A stretch of 64,000 nucleotides of DNA from Eucalyptus grandis (lineage: Eukaryota; Streptophyta; Magnoliopsida; Myrtales; Myrtaceae). Shown here in pieces: positions 17,001-30,404 of the stretch. Every line of letters begins with the position of its first letter. Positions within the stretch are counted from its first letter, which is position 1. The stretch lies in NCBI RefSeq assembly GCF_016545825.1, contig NC_052613.1:54604112-54668111 (forward strand), written 5' to 3'. The translations under genes were made by a program, and so were the position numbers. A model generated the notes under the pieces. That model was not told the DNA's origin. It searched no databases and saw nothing but the letters and a program-made list of their open reading frames with translations.

Positions 17001-20000
17001 TTCTGATTCAGCACTTGATCTTGCAACTACATTATGTTTTTTACTCCGCCAAGTCACTAAATTTCCGCAAGAAATGTGCAATAACCAGATGTTGACCTTC
17101 TGTCCACCATGGATCCTGCATAGTCAGCATCGGTATAAGCTTGCAGCATCGGTTTTTGATTTCTTCTGAATAGGACTCCTTTTCCATGACTTCCTTTTAA
17201 ATAATGTAGCACTCTATTGACAGCTTGTAAGTGTGATTCTCTTGGGTCATGCATAAATTGACTAATCACACTTACTGAATAGGCAATATCAGGTCTAGTA
17301 TGAGCCAAATAGATAACTTTCCCAACCAATTTTTGATACATTTCTCAATCTACAGCAGGTTCTTCCTTTGCATCTCCTAGCTTTTTATTAGGCTTAATAG
17401 GTGTGGCTATTGGTTTACAACCAAGTTTTCCAGTTTCCTTCAAGAGATCAGTCACATACTTCTGTTGTAAGACAAAAATTCCCTGTCTAGAGTAAGAAAT
17501 TTCAATGCCAAGAAAGTATTTGAGTCTTCCTAGCTCTTTTATTTCAAACTCTTTTATCAAACACTGCTTTAGCTGCTGTTTCTCCTCATCATTGTCACCT
17601 GTGACAATAATATCATTGACGTACACTAGAAGTGTTGTCACTCTACCTCTTGCCGAATGTTTAATGAAGAGAGTATGATCACCTTGGCTTTGTTTGTAGC
17701 CTGAAGCTTTCATAACTCAGGAAAATCTCCCAAACTAGGCTCTAGGTGATTGCTTGAGCCCATATAGTGCTTTCCGTAATCTACATGCTTTGTTTGTTGT
17801 TTTTTCTCCTTCAAATCCCGGTGGAATACTCATGTAGATCTCTTCTTCTAGGTCTCCATGTAAGAATGCATTCTTCACATCATACTGCTGAAGTTGCCAA
17901 TTAAAATGAGCCGCCAAAGAGAGTAGAATTCTCACGGTGTTCATCTTTGCCACCGGAGCGAATGTCTCCTGATAATCTACTCCATAAGTCTGAGTATAAC
18001 CTTTTGCCACCAAACGTGCTTTATATCTCTCAAGAGAACCATCAGCTTTGTATTTCAAGGTAAAAACCCATTTGCAGCCCACAAGATTCTTTCCTTTAGG
18101 TTTTTCGACAATCTCCCAAGTCTGGTTTTTTTCTAGTGCATCCATTTCTTCTCTCATTGCATTTCTCCATTCTTCTTTAGACAATGCCTCAAATAAAGTA
18201 TTTGGAATAGAAAAGTGTTTAGACTCACAAGAAATTTTTATGAGATGGTGATAGACGGTCAAGTGACACATAGTGAGATAGTGGATATAAGGGTCGCTTT
18301 GTGCATTCTCTAGTACCTTTTCTAATAGCAATGGGAAGATGCGAGTCATTTTCAGGCATATCAATTGACTATTTATGCAAAGAAGAGTCAGAACTTATCG
18401 GAAATTCATTTGCAAAACTCGGATGAGAATCTTGAACTTGTGTTTGGTCTGGAATAGCTGTCTTTCTTGAGTATACCTGAGGAAATCTCATAGAGTTATA
18501 AATACGATGAGATATGGGAGTGGACTCTTGTTCTGGAATAAGCTCAATTGTAGAGAGTGAGTCCGGGATTAAAGTAACACGAATGGATTCATCAAAAACT
18601 GATTCATGAGGAGCCCCGTTGATCAGAGTTGGAGGCTAATTGGTCAGGAGTTGATTGATTAAGGATTGGTTGATCAAAAGTGAGAGCTCGGATTGGAAGA
18701 TTATTAGGAGGTAAGTTAAGATTAAGGACCTCAAAGTCTTTATCTTCAACTAATGACTTCTCCCCCTGAAGATAAGATTGTGAAAAGTAAGGTTTGTTTT
18801 CTACAAATGTAACATCAATTGAAATATAGGTTTTTCGAGAAGGAGGATAATAACATTTATACCCCTTTTGTGTAGCGGAGTAACCAAGAAAGACACACTT
18901 GATTGCTCTAGGATCTAGTTTTCCCCTTTGTTGATTATGAACATGTACAAAAGAGGTGCAACCGAAGACTCTAGGTATGAGATTATTTGTTGTCCTGAAA
19001 TGTGGATAAAAGCTAGAAAGAACTGCCATAGGTGTTTTGAAATCCGATACTCTTGATGGCAATCTATTAATCATGTATGTAGATGTAAGGACAGCTTCCC
19101 CCCAATAAGACTTAGGGACATTTCCATGAAACAACAATGCTTGAGTAGTGTTGAGCAAATGACCATTTTTCCTTTCAGCCACCCCCATTTTGTTGTGGTG
19201 TGTTTACATAAGATGACTCATGGATTATTCCTTCCTTTTGGAAATAAGTTGACAAGATGTGATTAAAGTAGTTTCTAGCATTATCTGATCTAAAGTTCTT
19301 AATTTTAACTCCAAATTGATTTTGAACCATAGAATTAAAATTATGAACAATACTACTTACATCAGATTTGTGTTTGAGTAAGAATATCCATGTGACCCTA
19401 GTGCAATCATCAATTAGAGAAACAAACCATCGAGCCCCTGAGATATTTGGAATTGTGGAAGGTCCCCAAATGTCACTGTGAATCAAATCAAAAGGATGAA
19501 ACTTCTTTTGTTGTTTATAGGAAAAGAAACACGAGTGTGCTTAGCAAATTAACAAGTATCACATTGGAATTGACTCATATCTAATCCTTTAAACAAAGAA
19601 GGAAACATGATATTTAAGACACAAAAGATGGATGACCAAAACGAAAATGGTAAAGCCAAATGACATCCTTATTTGAAGCACTAAGAAATGACAAGGGTGA
19701 ATTATTCATGACTCTTTTTGAAATCCTTGGCGTCTCAAGATAGTACAACCCATTATTTTCCTTAGCAAGTCCAATCTTCCTCCCCGAATCCTGCTCCTGA
19801 AAAACACAGTAAGTAGGGTAAAAAATTGCATAACATTTGAGGTCATTGGTGAGCCTTTGTATGGAGACTAGGTTGGCTGATAATTTTGGCACATGGAGGA
19901 CATCTTTTAGAGTGAGAATAGGCATAACATAGATATCACCAACTCCTGCAATAGTGGCCAAAGAACCATCTGCCACCCCTATTTTTCTATTACTTGGACA

Positions 20001-21550
20001 AGGGGTGTAGGTACTAAAAAAATGTGAAGTGAGCGTCATGTGATCAGTGGCACCTGAGTCTATTATCCAAGCTTCACTTGAAAGTTTTTCTGAGGCATTT
20101 AAACTAAAAGAGAATGGAGACTTACCTAAGAGTGCTAAGGAACATGCACTAGAGGGTTTATCAAGAGACCCTAAAAGCTCTTTAATTCTTTCTATTTCCT
20201 CACTGCTGAAGGATTCTTTCACCTGTCCTTCGCCGTGACTAATTTGCTGGTTGGTCTGTTCAATTAGATGAGCCTGGGCCTTGGCTGTCCTCCTTTGTTT
20301 CCCCACTCTCGGCTTGAGGTTGCTGGTTTGCCATTCTGTTTCCAGCAACGTTCCTTTGTATGCCTTGGCTTCTTACAGTAGGTACACCACAAGCTGTCTC
20401 GATTATACCTCCATGTAGACCTCAAAGCATCCTCTTTCTTGTGTTGACACATTTCGAGTTACTAATGCTGAGCCTTCCATAGCTTGAGGCTCTAGCATTA
20501 TTCCCCTTCGACTTTCTTCTGCCCGGATTAGAGAGATTGTCTCTTCCAAAGAAGGGATTTCTTCTTTTCCAAGTATTTGAATTCTGACTTGGTCAAATTC
20601 AGAATTAAGACCTGCCAAGAAATCATATACTCGATCCTTTTCAATGAAGGTTTTTAGAGTTGCAGCATCATCTGCACACTTCATCTCAAATACTCGATAA
20701 TGATCGAGTTCTTGCCATAGATTTTGAAGGGAATTGGCATTCTGTCACTGTTTTGCTCCCTTGTTTTGTTGCACTTGTCTTTATCTTGATTTCATATACT
20801 TGTGCTGCATCTCGAGCCTTCGAATAAGTCTTGCGAATAGAATCCCAAATCTCCTTTGCAGTTTTGAGAAACATACATGAATCACTTATGGCCGGATCCA
20901 TTGAATCCCAAAGCCATGACATGATCATTGAATCCGCCTCATCCCATGCGTTGAACGTGGGATCTTCTGGTGTTGGACCTGTTCCGAGAAGATGGCTGAG
21001 TCTTCCTTTACCCTTCAAATAGGTCTTGATGAATTGTGACCATTTGAGATAATTCTTTTCATTCAGCCTATAAGTTGCTCTCACATTTTGTAGATCTCTG
21101 GTCATATGGTTGGTGTTGGCCTCCTCATTTTGACCCAAAGTATCTCCAATCAATTTTCTCTCAGACATGGATAATTCCAAGCACAAAGAAAGTACTTGGA
21201 AAGGAAGAGCAAAGAAAACAGAAGCGAAAGACTGCTGCAAGTGAATGAGGTTTTAGGGTAAAAGAAAAATTGGGACAAGTTTAGAAGCAAAGAGGGAAAA
21301 ATATAGCTAAAGGGATCACAACAATGACAGCTTGCGATCGAGTGTTAAGGGCAAAGACAAATCCAGCAATGAAGGCTGTGATTGGAAGATTATTGCATCA
21401 ATGAAGGATGCGCTGCAACATTATCCCAGAAAAATGAGCCTAATGCTCTGATACCATGAAGAATTTAGAGAAAAGAATTGTGATAATTCTCAATAAATTT
21501 TGTACCAGGATTACAGAGCTATTTATAGGACTTCTACAAGTACTAACTAG

Positions 21551-21584
<34 letters not shown>

Positions 21585-24500
21585 TAAAATACAGCTATAA
21601 TCCCACAAATAAAGGGATACTAATAAATCATTTCCTAACTAATTATTTACAGCTATTTCCTAATAATTATGACCCAAAAAATCAGGATTGAATATTCCTA
21701 ATAATCAGATCCTAAAATCAGGATAATTCAACATCTTCAAATCAAGTGACCTTTTCAATCATCCATGGTGGCATATGCCTATAAGCATAGTCCAAAATAT
21801 TATTTCAACTGATTGTGCAAAAGTACTGAGCAATGTTGTCTCTTTGCATGCCAGGAACTTACCTCACATTCATATACATGAAAAACAGGAGAAAAAGGAA
21901 GAGTGGCATGGGGCTGAAATTCAAGTTGTGATTGAGGGAAATTGGACAACCTATCGTGTACGTTCTTATGTTGTTGATCTGTGTCGATGTCAAAATTCAG
22001 TTTAGTTCTCTCTTGGCAATCATTATTTGTGCTTGTTCAGTATACTTATTTCATCAGCTTACAAGTCTACAGATCGAAAGGGGTAAAATAACACTATTGC
22101 TGACCCCTTGCAGTCAAAGATTTTGCATTATATGCGACAAATGGCTGTGATTACCCCGTATGCTCAATTCGTTTTCAAATTTGTATCGGATACATCAGAG
22201 TAACTCTCTCTCTCTCTCTCTCATGCTCTGCTCTGTTGCACAGACTCGACAAGCACACACATGCACAGGTACACACACTCAACTACCCATTAATCTAGAT
22301 ATGTGACTTTCTTCCGTTTCCACAGTAAAAGCATGACTATAAAATTTGCCCGGAGGACTGATGTTATGCCCCCTGTTCCACTGGAGACGAAGCATCATCC
22401 ATCATCTGTTGATTTGCTCCTTATTAAACGACTTATTACAGAAACTTCAAAACAGAACCTTCTGCAGTTTCTTCAGCATGAATTTGTAAATATCAGCAAA
22501 GCACATGCTGAACGTTTGATCGGTAAGAGTAAAAGCAAGCTAGTGATTAGTTTATGGGAAAAAACACCATTTTCACTTCGTCTGTTAATGATTCCCTGTT
22601 GTTCTAAATGCAAGTATCTCCAGTCTTCACTTTTTTCCTGGAACTGACTTCCTTTCTTCCTTAAAGTATCAGGGTGTTTATTTGAGCCAGTTGTTTCTTA
22701 CAAAACATAAATTAATAAATTTCCAGGCGAAATGGGCCCTGAATTCCAGCCCAAAATGTTGATTAAGTCTCTAACAGACCAGCAAATTGTCCGCATCCAT
22801 CAACTGTTTCGGCAAGCGAAGTTTGAAGATCCTGTTGGTGATGTAAGCTTTCGATGATGTAAATTGCTTTAAACTACTTCTAAAGATCAGTGTCTACGTG
22901 CTCCAAATTTAACCAGTGAACTTGTGCTCCTGTTTGCCCATGGAAATTTGGCTAGTGACCTAACCGCGTAACTTCCTATACTGCTCTTTTCCTTATCGAT
23001 TTTCAATTTTTTTGCACCGCAAGCTTTTGGATAACAGCTTCACCTTTCCTGAACCTCTCTCTGCACGTTCATTATTGTAATGGTAGATGCTTTTTGTCTG
23101 ACCCAAACCACCTTCAGTGTCTTAGTCCTGCAGGCGAGTATAATCTTCGCCTTGGAATTATTAAGGAACTGCATCCAGACATGGTAGCAACTTATTCCGG
23201 CAGGTTGTTTTTGAGCTAAGTCTGTAGTTCTTTGGATCAGTACCTTTTTTTTTTTTTTGAAACTGATGAATGTGAAATGGCAAAAGTAAATTGCATCAAA
23301 GAAGTACAAATATGAGTTAGTAGTAGTGGTGATGTTCAGCTTGGATTTATCACCAGTTTGACTTCTCTGCTGATGAAACAGTGCCCAGGTTTTTGAAGGT
23401 CACCCGTTTATTGTAGAAGCTGGTGTCAGTTTAGGTGGAAAAGATGTCAAACAAGTAAGTGTTTGTATATTCATTTTGGTTATCGTCCGATTGCTTATTT
23501 AAATCTCATAGGATTGTTAGAGGCATTCGAAAAGGTAAAATGCTACTTGATATAGCCAAGTCCATGTTATTTTGATCATCAAGTAAATTTTCAGATGGTT
23601 CAGATGGATGCTCATCCTGATCTGTAATTATGCAATGCTTTTTCACAATGTTCTCGACTGCTGTTCATAATAATCAAAATAGTATTTGCTAGCCAAAAGT
23701 TGTTTTTGACTGATACGACATTTACAAATCTTTTCAGTTTTCATTACCTTTTTTGGTTCAAGTACCAGTAACAGACATATGTCTATTGAGTTTCCATTTT
23801 ACTTGTACTTGGGAAAAAGAATGCAGTGGTCATTTACCTGTGTCGTCACTTTGCTCTAAAACTGTTGACTTCTCCTTTTCTCTTTCCCTTGCTAAGACTT
23901 TGCTGGTAAATCTTGTCACGGACTTGATATTGAATTATTCTGCCTGAAGATATGTTAGTTGATGCATGATTCCTCATTCTTTTTCTTCACTTTTGTCTGA
24001 CTGCTAATTTAGGGGTTGAACGTATTTCGATTTGCAAACCGGATCCCACTTCTTTTTGAACAAGGTGCTGATGTAGTGACCAGAACAGCTCTCAAGAGAA
24101 TCAAGTGAGAATATTATCAAGATCCCAATCTTTTCGTCTGTTTTATTTATAGGGTGACATAAATTTATATGCATTTGAACCTTTTGAGTCCATCAAGGGA
24201 AACTCTCATCGAAAAAATCTCACAGCTGGACTAGTTACAAGATAAACCAGATGCAAGATAAAATTGGAGTCTTTGTGAGCATTGTCAGCACAAAAATCCC
24301 CTTCAAGGGGACAGGGAAGGAATATATTGGAGATGATATAACCGAAATTGCTACTGCTGTTAAGGTGAGTAGGATTTGTTCTTGCAAGAATCGTTATTTG
24401 GAATCTGCACAGATTGTCTAATTATTTTGATCCTCCAGTATGCCATTCAGCAATGCTGCATCCAGCTTAAAAGTAAAATAGTAAAGAAAATGCAGGCACG

Positions 24501-25634
24501 TGAGCAACAAGAGAGAAAAAGAAACTTGAGCAAGTAAGCCTACTAATTATTCAGAACTCTAAAATTTTTGCCACAATGCCCAGCACGAAAACTGAAAAAA
24601 AAAAATGGCAGGTACGTCCCTAATGCTGCTGGAGCAGTGTATGATGTTCTGAAAGAAATGGCACAATCTCATGCTTTAAAGAGGAAACGCTACGAGGATG
24701 AGGATGCCGATTTGCTGGACAAAGTATCAGCTCGTTTAATTACAAAAGATATGCTTACGGAAAAACTATCTCAACATGTTGAAAAGGTAATCCATTTCAA
24801 TTTGCTTGTCAAATATTTTTGAGGTTGATGACAGTAATGTGGAAGTGATCTGATTGAGAGGACAGCTAATGGATGCAGAATGTGGATGTATTATGCGATA
24901 GGATCAGCATCAATGCTTGTGTTTTTCTGTCATACCAACAAGTCCACAAGTGGAGGCCTGAGGCCTCCTATAAATTTGGGCTTTAAATGTTCTTTTACAT
25001 TCTTTGCGTCATGCACAAATGCAAAATTGAAGTTTCACAAGACAAAACTGTTAGGGATGTGTGGTAAAACAGCTCTTTTTTTATGGCATTTCTCTGTCGA
25101 CCATCTATAACTAATCTAGCATCCAAAATCTTGCCAGGCAACATTTGAAATCTAAGGAGGCCTTTACGCCCTTGATACCCTGTATCTAGGAAGACATAGA
25201 TGTGGAACCATTGCTTACTTTAATCTGATCAGGCCTCTTTCAAATTGAAATTTGGTCTTCTGAAGTAACCAGCTGTTGATTCAGCACAATTCTATTAATC
25301 TAGCTTAGCCAGTCTAGCCATAGTACCCAGAAGGCTATGCTTTAAATGAAGGGAAGGAAAGGCTTTGATGATTAAAAGATTCTCAAATATCCACCTTTTG
25401 AGAAACTTGTCTTTCATTGTTCTTAGTTTTGATGTGAGACCCTTGTAATAGCGGCAGACATATGAACCCGAGTTACCCTATGTGCAGGTGGATTATGAAA
25501 TGGCTTTGGAGTTTGCCACGCAGAGAGGAGTTAGTGAGGAGCCCAGAGAAGCTATCTATATACAATCTTTAGACGCCAAAAGTGACTTCATTGAGTTCAG
25601 CAATTCAATCTTCTGCTTCAGGCTGATCCGGTAA
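14008..25634 (+). CDS. TOP6B: DNA topoisomerase VI subunit B, 19 exons, 674 aa
   Basis: Exons: 14008-14104, 14230-14282, 14396-14493, 14677-14782, 15033-15170, 15307-15358, 15497-15561, 15984-16090, 21855-21957, 22114-22199, 22326-22522, 22727-22842, 23118-23203, 23382-23454, 24013-24104, 24226-24364, 24439-24533, 24612-24786, 25488-25634. They total 2025 nt in one frame; the Arabidopsis protein is of similar length. The GHKL ATPase motifs are intact: ELVEN with N65 for Mg-ATP, DNGRGMP from residue 165, and GKFGLGAKM ending at about 203. A transducer domain follows. The subunit pairs with the SPO11-like A subunit to decatenate DNA during endoreduplication (Arabidopsis RHL3/HYP6/BIN3). Intron 8 is 5.8 kb because it holds a Copia element. 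The last exon is duplicated at 221-367. Confidence 0.95.
16395..16660 (-). repeat. Copia 3' LTR (element orientation)
   Basis: 266 bp; pairs with 21457-21733. It follows the polypurine tract when read on the minus strand. Confidence 0.93.
16668..21240 (-). pseudogene. Copia gag-pol remnant, frame-broken
   Basis: Read on the minus strand, the domain order is gag (about 21240-20403), a CX2CX4HX4C zinc knuckle ([14 protein letters not shown], near 20380), protease with DSGATDH (near 20050), integrase (HSDIWGP near 19480; NTPQQNG near 19195), reverse transcriptase (about 18160-17640) and RNase H (about 17150-16670). Gag-protease-integrase-RT-RNase H order defines Copia. Several frame breaks split it, including near 20690, 19600, 19185, 18600, 17725 and 17343. 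The usual YVDD catalytic motif reads YVND. The element probably cannot move by itself. Confidence 0.9.
21457..21733 (-). repeat. Copia 5' LTR (element orientation)
   Basis: 277 bp; longer than its partner mainly through an expanded A-run around 21550-21580. The primer-binding site adjoins it. Confidence 0.93.
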
Positions 25635-26378
25635 ATTTCTATTATTCCTGCCATTTGTTGGATATATACAGGATTTGGCCATGATGTTTGTTGTGTCTCT
25701 CAGCATAAGCCTAGATATTTAATCTGCATTTGTGCTTAAAGTACATTCTGAACAGGCAGCTCTTCAAGCTTACACTATATTTCTGAGGTGCTTGGTCAGC
25801 AGACCTCTTCTTTTAGTTCAATTGGCATCGTCCTTTATGTTTTCTTTGCAAATAATGATTTTCTGGCTTGTATTTGATGTAATCGATGAACGATATAGCC
25901 ATAGAAAATGCACCTTAAAGGAAAAAGAGAGGGAAGAGAAGGTAAATCTATTGCTGGTGTAATGGTTATTCAGTCTGCTAAATGAATTTGAAGAAAATGA
26001 TTGCTGGAGTAACACATTAAAAGGTGAGTAGATTTAAAACGCCAAAGACTGCTGTCTTATTTGTCAAAGAAAAAGAGAGTATGTCATAAAGATATCTATT
26101 GCCATCCATTGTTTGGGTTTTATATTCCAGTCAAAGTGGTGATATAGCAAAACAAAACTGGACACTGAGACACATGAATTTTTCTGTTAAAAATGAATGA
26201 TCAAGTAACTTGAAGAAACTGGCTGTCTTTTTTGTTAAATTGTGTGAAAACTAAAGAAGACCGCATACGATTGTTCAACTTGCAAAATGCTGTTGTGACA
26301 GTGAGAGAACTATTAATGGCACATGCTAGACCATTTCAAGATTGGTCCCTGCATAAGCTTGGGGGACAACGCCTCTAA

Positions 26379-26415
<37 letters not shown>

Positions 26416-27543
26416 TTCCTCACCAAGTTTGAAGAATGACAGCTACTTTATATAAATGCTTCAGAATGCTTTTTTTTTTTTTTCTTTTTTATGAAATTAA
26501 GCAAGTTTATGAAAAAGTCTTGCTTTTTTATTAAGTACTACACCAAATGCACGATGCAATTGTCAAGTTAAATTCTAGATGCATTTTCGGTTAAAAAATA
26601 TACAAGAGTGGTTGCACTCATGATATTCCCAGATTGTATTAATTCGCTTCATACATCTGATCTGCCATACATTGCAGCGGAAAGTTTCAAACAACGTTAA
26701 TAGAACATAGGTTGTTGTCTTAAACTTCCCCAAGTCAGCTGCAGACCAATATATTTCTTTTTGCTTTTAGGATGATGTGGTCAAAGACCCATCAAGACAT
26801 GTCTAGGTAAACTTTTACTTTTTGCTTTTTGCTTAATCTAAATTGTGTGATGGATGCTTTCTTACCATTTTCCTAATCCGAAACTTTCGCAATTTATTAA
26901 TATTGAAACATAAATTCACATATAGTATTTTGATAATTGTTTGAAATTTGGTAATATATGAAATTTTGATGGGAAAGTAAATAGTTGTCCATTGATGAAA
27001 AGCTTAACTAGAATTTTCTATCATCAGAAGGCATTCTTGCTTTTCATAGTGTGGCAGCAGCTGTCTTGCTGCAAAACTATAGGCAGTAATTTTCCTCATT
27101 ACTAATTTGTGTTGTAATTTACATTGCTTTAGGATTTACTTAAGTTCTTCATTTTCTGCTCTAGCTTGCAATTTGTCTGATCGTTGTCTGAATCGCACAA
27201 GAGAGTTCAATATTCATACGAATCGGTGCTGTATGCTGTACTCCATTCATTTTGCGTTTTGATGTCGACATGCCACCAAAGGAACGGCTATGCTCAACTG
27301 CAAGGGAAATATCTTCTTGATATTTCTTCTTGGTGTAGAAATTCGGAGTCCCGGCAGCTTTTAAGCTTTTCACTCTAACATCGTAGGTTAGGTTGGGTGA
27401 TGACTTACAAGATGCGGCCACGAAATTCATTCTGCGATTTGATATCATGCTTTTCGTTTCATGCCAGTTTTATCAATGCCTCATCTTTTCTTCTTCGTGT
27501 CTTGTTGGGGATTCTAGATGTGGGTTTAGTTGGTGAGATGGTG
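25264..27543 (+). repeat. Segmental duplication, copy B
   Basis: Matches 1-4506. It includes TOP6B exon 19 (25488-25634), its 3' untranslated region and downstream DNA. It lacks the three blocks found only in copy A, so it shows the empty sites for the insertions at 717 and 3391. Homology ends at the sequence ggtgagatggtgcc. Confidence 0.93.
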
Positions 27544-29210
27544 CCTGAGATTTCAACTTTGCCTTGGCAATCAGTCGCGATAGAAATTTTGCATATGATG
27601 CTGGAAATAGTTCGATTTTTTGTTACGCTTCATTATGAATTAGCGAAAGCAACATCTGCTTGCCTGTTCTAGATGTGAATGAGTCGAATTATACTTATTT
27701 ATCCCTCGGCCTATGAGTGAACTCTCTCTAGGGATTGCAAAAGATGTTCCACTCAAAAGATTCTTGCGACTGCTTTGACTCATTTTCCCCAAAAAAATGG
27801 ATCACGCTGTAATAGCTCCGTTTACTGAGAGAATGATTGATGATGTGTGGATTGGAGAGAAAGTAGAGAGGAAAGAGGGTGAGCTCCTGAACAACTATTC
27901 ACCTAACGCCTATAACTCCCCATTACTTCGTCAACTGCCCATTTTGTTTGAAAGCAGGAGCACAATTTGCATGTTCCCATCGAACTCCCCACCTATCCCT
28001 GATTTCATGAACACAGCCCACGTCACACGTTACTTTCAGCATTTGTGCCCAGAAAGCAATTGATCTCTAAAAAGTGATCTATTTCGGTGGAGAAGGAGAT
28101 TGAAATAAAGGCCGTGGGGGGAAAAAGTGCCAGCGTTCGCCATCTTTGTCGACACCGTTGCCCGGCGGTCTTCGTCCGATCAGGTCTCAAGCGCCAAAAC
28201 AGTCTTAGCTGTGGCTAGTTATTGTCCAAGTTGTCTCATTGGGCTTGAGAATGACGCCTACTATAAAGAAAACTCGAAAGTGATCTTGACCGGTTTAATT
28301 ATGTACATTTGATCTCATCCCGTAACCTATCCTATGATCCTTTGAGGGTTTCTGCCTTCACTCACTCGCTCACCCGAAAAGTATTAATTTCCATTGCTCG
28401 TCCTCCTAAACGTGAGCATGGTTGCCCTTATCAAAGGGATGAACTGCGCCTTGCATCAGTATGACAGTGCAGTATATTAGATTTCTTATATCACAAAATA
28501 GAATGGAGGGGTGATGTGTTGTTGTTCAAGTAGTTAGCCGGGCGATCAGTTAATTAGGTTATTATTTCTATTTCTTTGAAGTCGGATAAAATAATATCAC
28601 GCGTGCCAGTGTCGTTGGCCTAAATCCGCTGTAGCTGTTTCATCATTGTGAGGAATAATTTTACAAGCGTTGATTGATAGCGAAATAATAACAAACTCCA
28701 ACTAGAAAAGAAACGGGCACTAAAGAAATTAATCTGATATATCCTGTATATATACAGATAATATTTCATTAACTATTGATTTTCCCCAAAAATATAAATT
28801 GCCTGACAGCCAGCCATATCATTTTTCGACCATCTATCTAACAAAAGAGCAATGAAAAGCAAAATTATCGAGATCGGGAAGAGAGAGAATCGAGAACAGA
28901 GGAGCTAGCAAATCGAAAAACGGGGTGTCTGTTTTCTCTTCTCACCATCCGAGGAAAATGTAATGAAGCCTTGACCGGTTCCGTAACAAAACACCGCCGC
29001 CCTGCACGTGCCGAAGACCGACCGAAGGGCGAGCCCGCACGTGTGGCTCGGATTCCCATTTCCTCCTTCCCCTCTCTTTCTGTGCATATCCACCCCCCCA
29101 AGAGCCAACGCAAAAAAAAAAAAAAAAAAAAGATGCAGAAACAGAGAATATAGTTGGCGACTCTGTTTCTGTCTCCTCCCTTCTCGTACACGTTTCACTC
29201 CTTCCCTCGC
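27544..29210. other. Intergenic region between TOP6B and MCTP
   Basis: No gene recognised. Open frames at 27797-28063 and 28905-29198 show no family resemblance. The last 250 bp are rich in C/T and CACGTG-like sequence (gcacgtg near 29005 and 29037) and probably form the MCTP promoter. Confidence 0.4.
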
Positions 29211-29218
29211 TCAGGCGA

Positions 29219-29228
29219 TATATATAAA
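29219..29228 (+). promoter_or_regulatory. TATA box for the MCTP gene
   Basis: TATATATAAA sits in a pyrimidine-rich promoter about 1.18 kb before the ATG. The distance implies a long leader, probably with one or more untranslated-region introns (for example GTAAGC near 29642 to TTGCAG ending 29966). Leader splicing is inferred. Confidence 0.5.
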
Positions 29229-30404
29229 ACCCATTCTCGAGTATGGACCCCGTTCTTTTCCGTCTGCTCCATTCCCCGTTGCTAAAAAGCCCCCCATCTT
29301 TTTCCCCGTCCTGACATCCTCAAGAGCTCGTCTCCTTGCTCTGCGCCAAACGTTAGCTCCCTCTCTCCCTCTCTCTCTGTCTTTCTCTTTCTCACGCATG
29401 CCGCTAGAACGTACACTGTTTTTCGTGGACTCTTCACGAGTTAGCTCGAGTGGTTGTTGAAATACGGGCAGAACGTTGTTTCTTTCGGAAACGTAGCGTT
29501 TCTTTTTTCTCTGTTTTGTTATGTGGTTTGAACGTTGAGCTTGCTTTGGCCACCCTACTTCCTCGTTCTAGTTGGCTTTACGTGGGTTTCTTCGCCCGGC
29601 CTCTTCCTTTCCTTTTGGGTTTTCGACTTGTCTTTCAAAAAGTAAGCTGAATGTAGTGTAGCTACTAATTACTAGTCATAGTGATATCTCCATTCGTGAG
29701 TCAATGCGGTTTCGTGATGAAGCTAAAGGTTGTTTATTCACTCCAAAACCTTGATCGTTGCGGGGTCTTCATGGCCTTTCGAAAATAATATCAGCTGAAA
29801 CAGGTAATAGTTTACGTCTTTACCCATGTAGTATTCGGGAATAAAGCTCGAAACTTCGGTGTCCTTGTTTCTAATAGCTCCCCAACTCTTCTGCGAAGAA
29901 GAAAGGGGATGGCGTATTAGGCTGGTGGTCGCTTTAACTTTAATGTTCCTCTGTTTCCTTTTGCAGGGTTTTGATTGTTCTTGCCTGAAACTATTTACGA
30001 AGAGCGGATTAGTTTTTCCTACGTCAGTGAGTCATAAGGTTCTCATCGTCTCTGGCTTCTTTTTGGTCTCTTAAAGCTGATTCTAGATCAATCATTCAAA
30101 TCTGAGGTTGGTGATGCTATGTGTGGCTCCTTACTTTTGTCTCAGAGACATTGAAAAACCTATTTGCCTTTCTTGCTTACACATAGTGCGAAGCTGGAAT
30201 CGCTTAAACTGCGGTTTAAAGGACCAAACCGACGGAACAGCATCAAGTTGTCCTGTCGAAAGCTCTTGAAGCATTGTCGGCAGCCAAAATACTGATTCCT
30301 TCTCCGTTTTTTCTTGAGCTCAGATCCTCAGCTTTTGTCTTTATCTTTTTCCTGAACCAATTCATAACCAAACTCTTTGGGCTTCTATACCATAAATCAG
30401 AAAA

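Larger units (their letters stand above)
16395..21733 (-). mobile_element. Ty1/Copia LTR retrotransposon in TOP6B intron 8
   Basis: The element is complete from end to end and flanked by TCTTC (16390-16394 and 21734-21738). LTRs are 16395-16660 and 21457-21733, beginning TGAAGAA and ending TTCAACA on the plus strand. Internal boundaries fit minus-strand orientation: a TGGTATCAGAGC primer-binding site (initiator Met tRNA type) next to 21457, and a purine-rich tract (complement of ctccccctcaagctgagg) next to 16660. By eye the LTRs differ by about five substitutions, one 2-base indel and a variable A-run, roughly 2%. It is therefore young, yet its coding region is already broken. It sits antisense to TOP6B in an intron. 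Confidence 0.95.

Noticed and set aside
20047..20238. Plus-strand open frame within the Copia element
   Set aside because: Antisense to the gag-protease region; the real coding sense is the minus strand.
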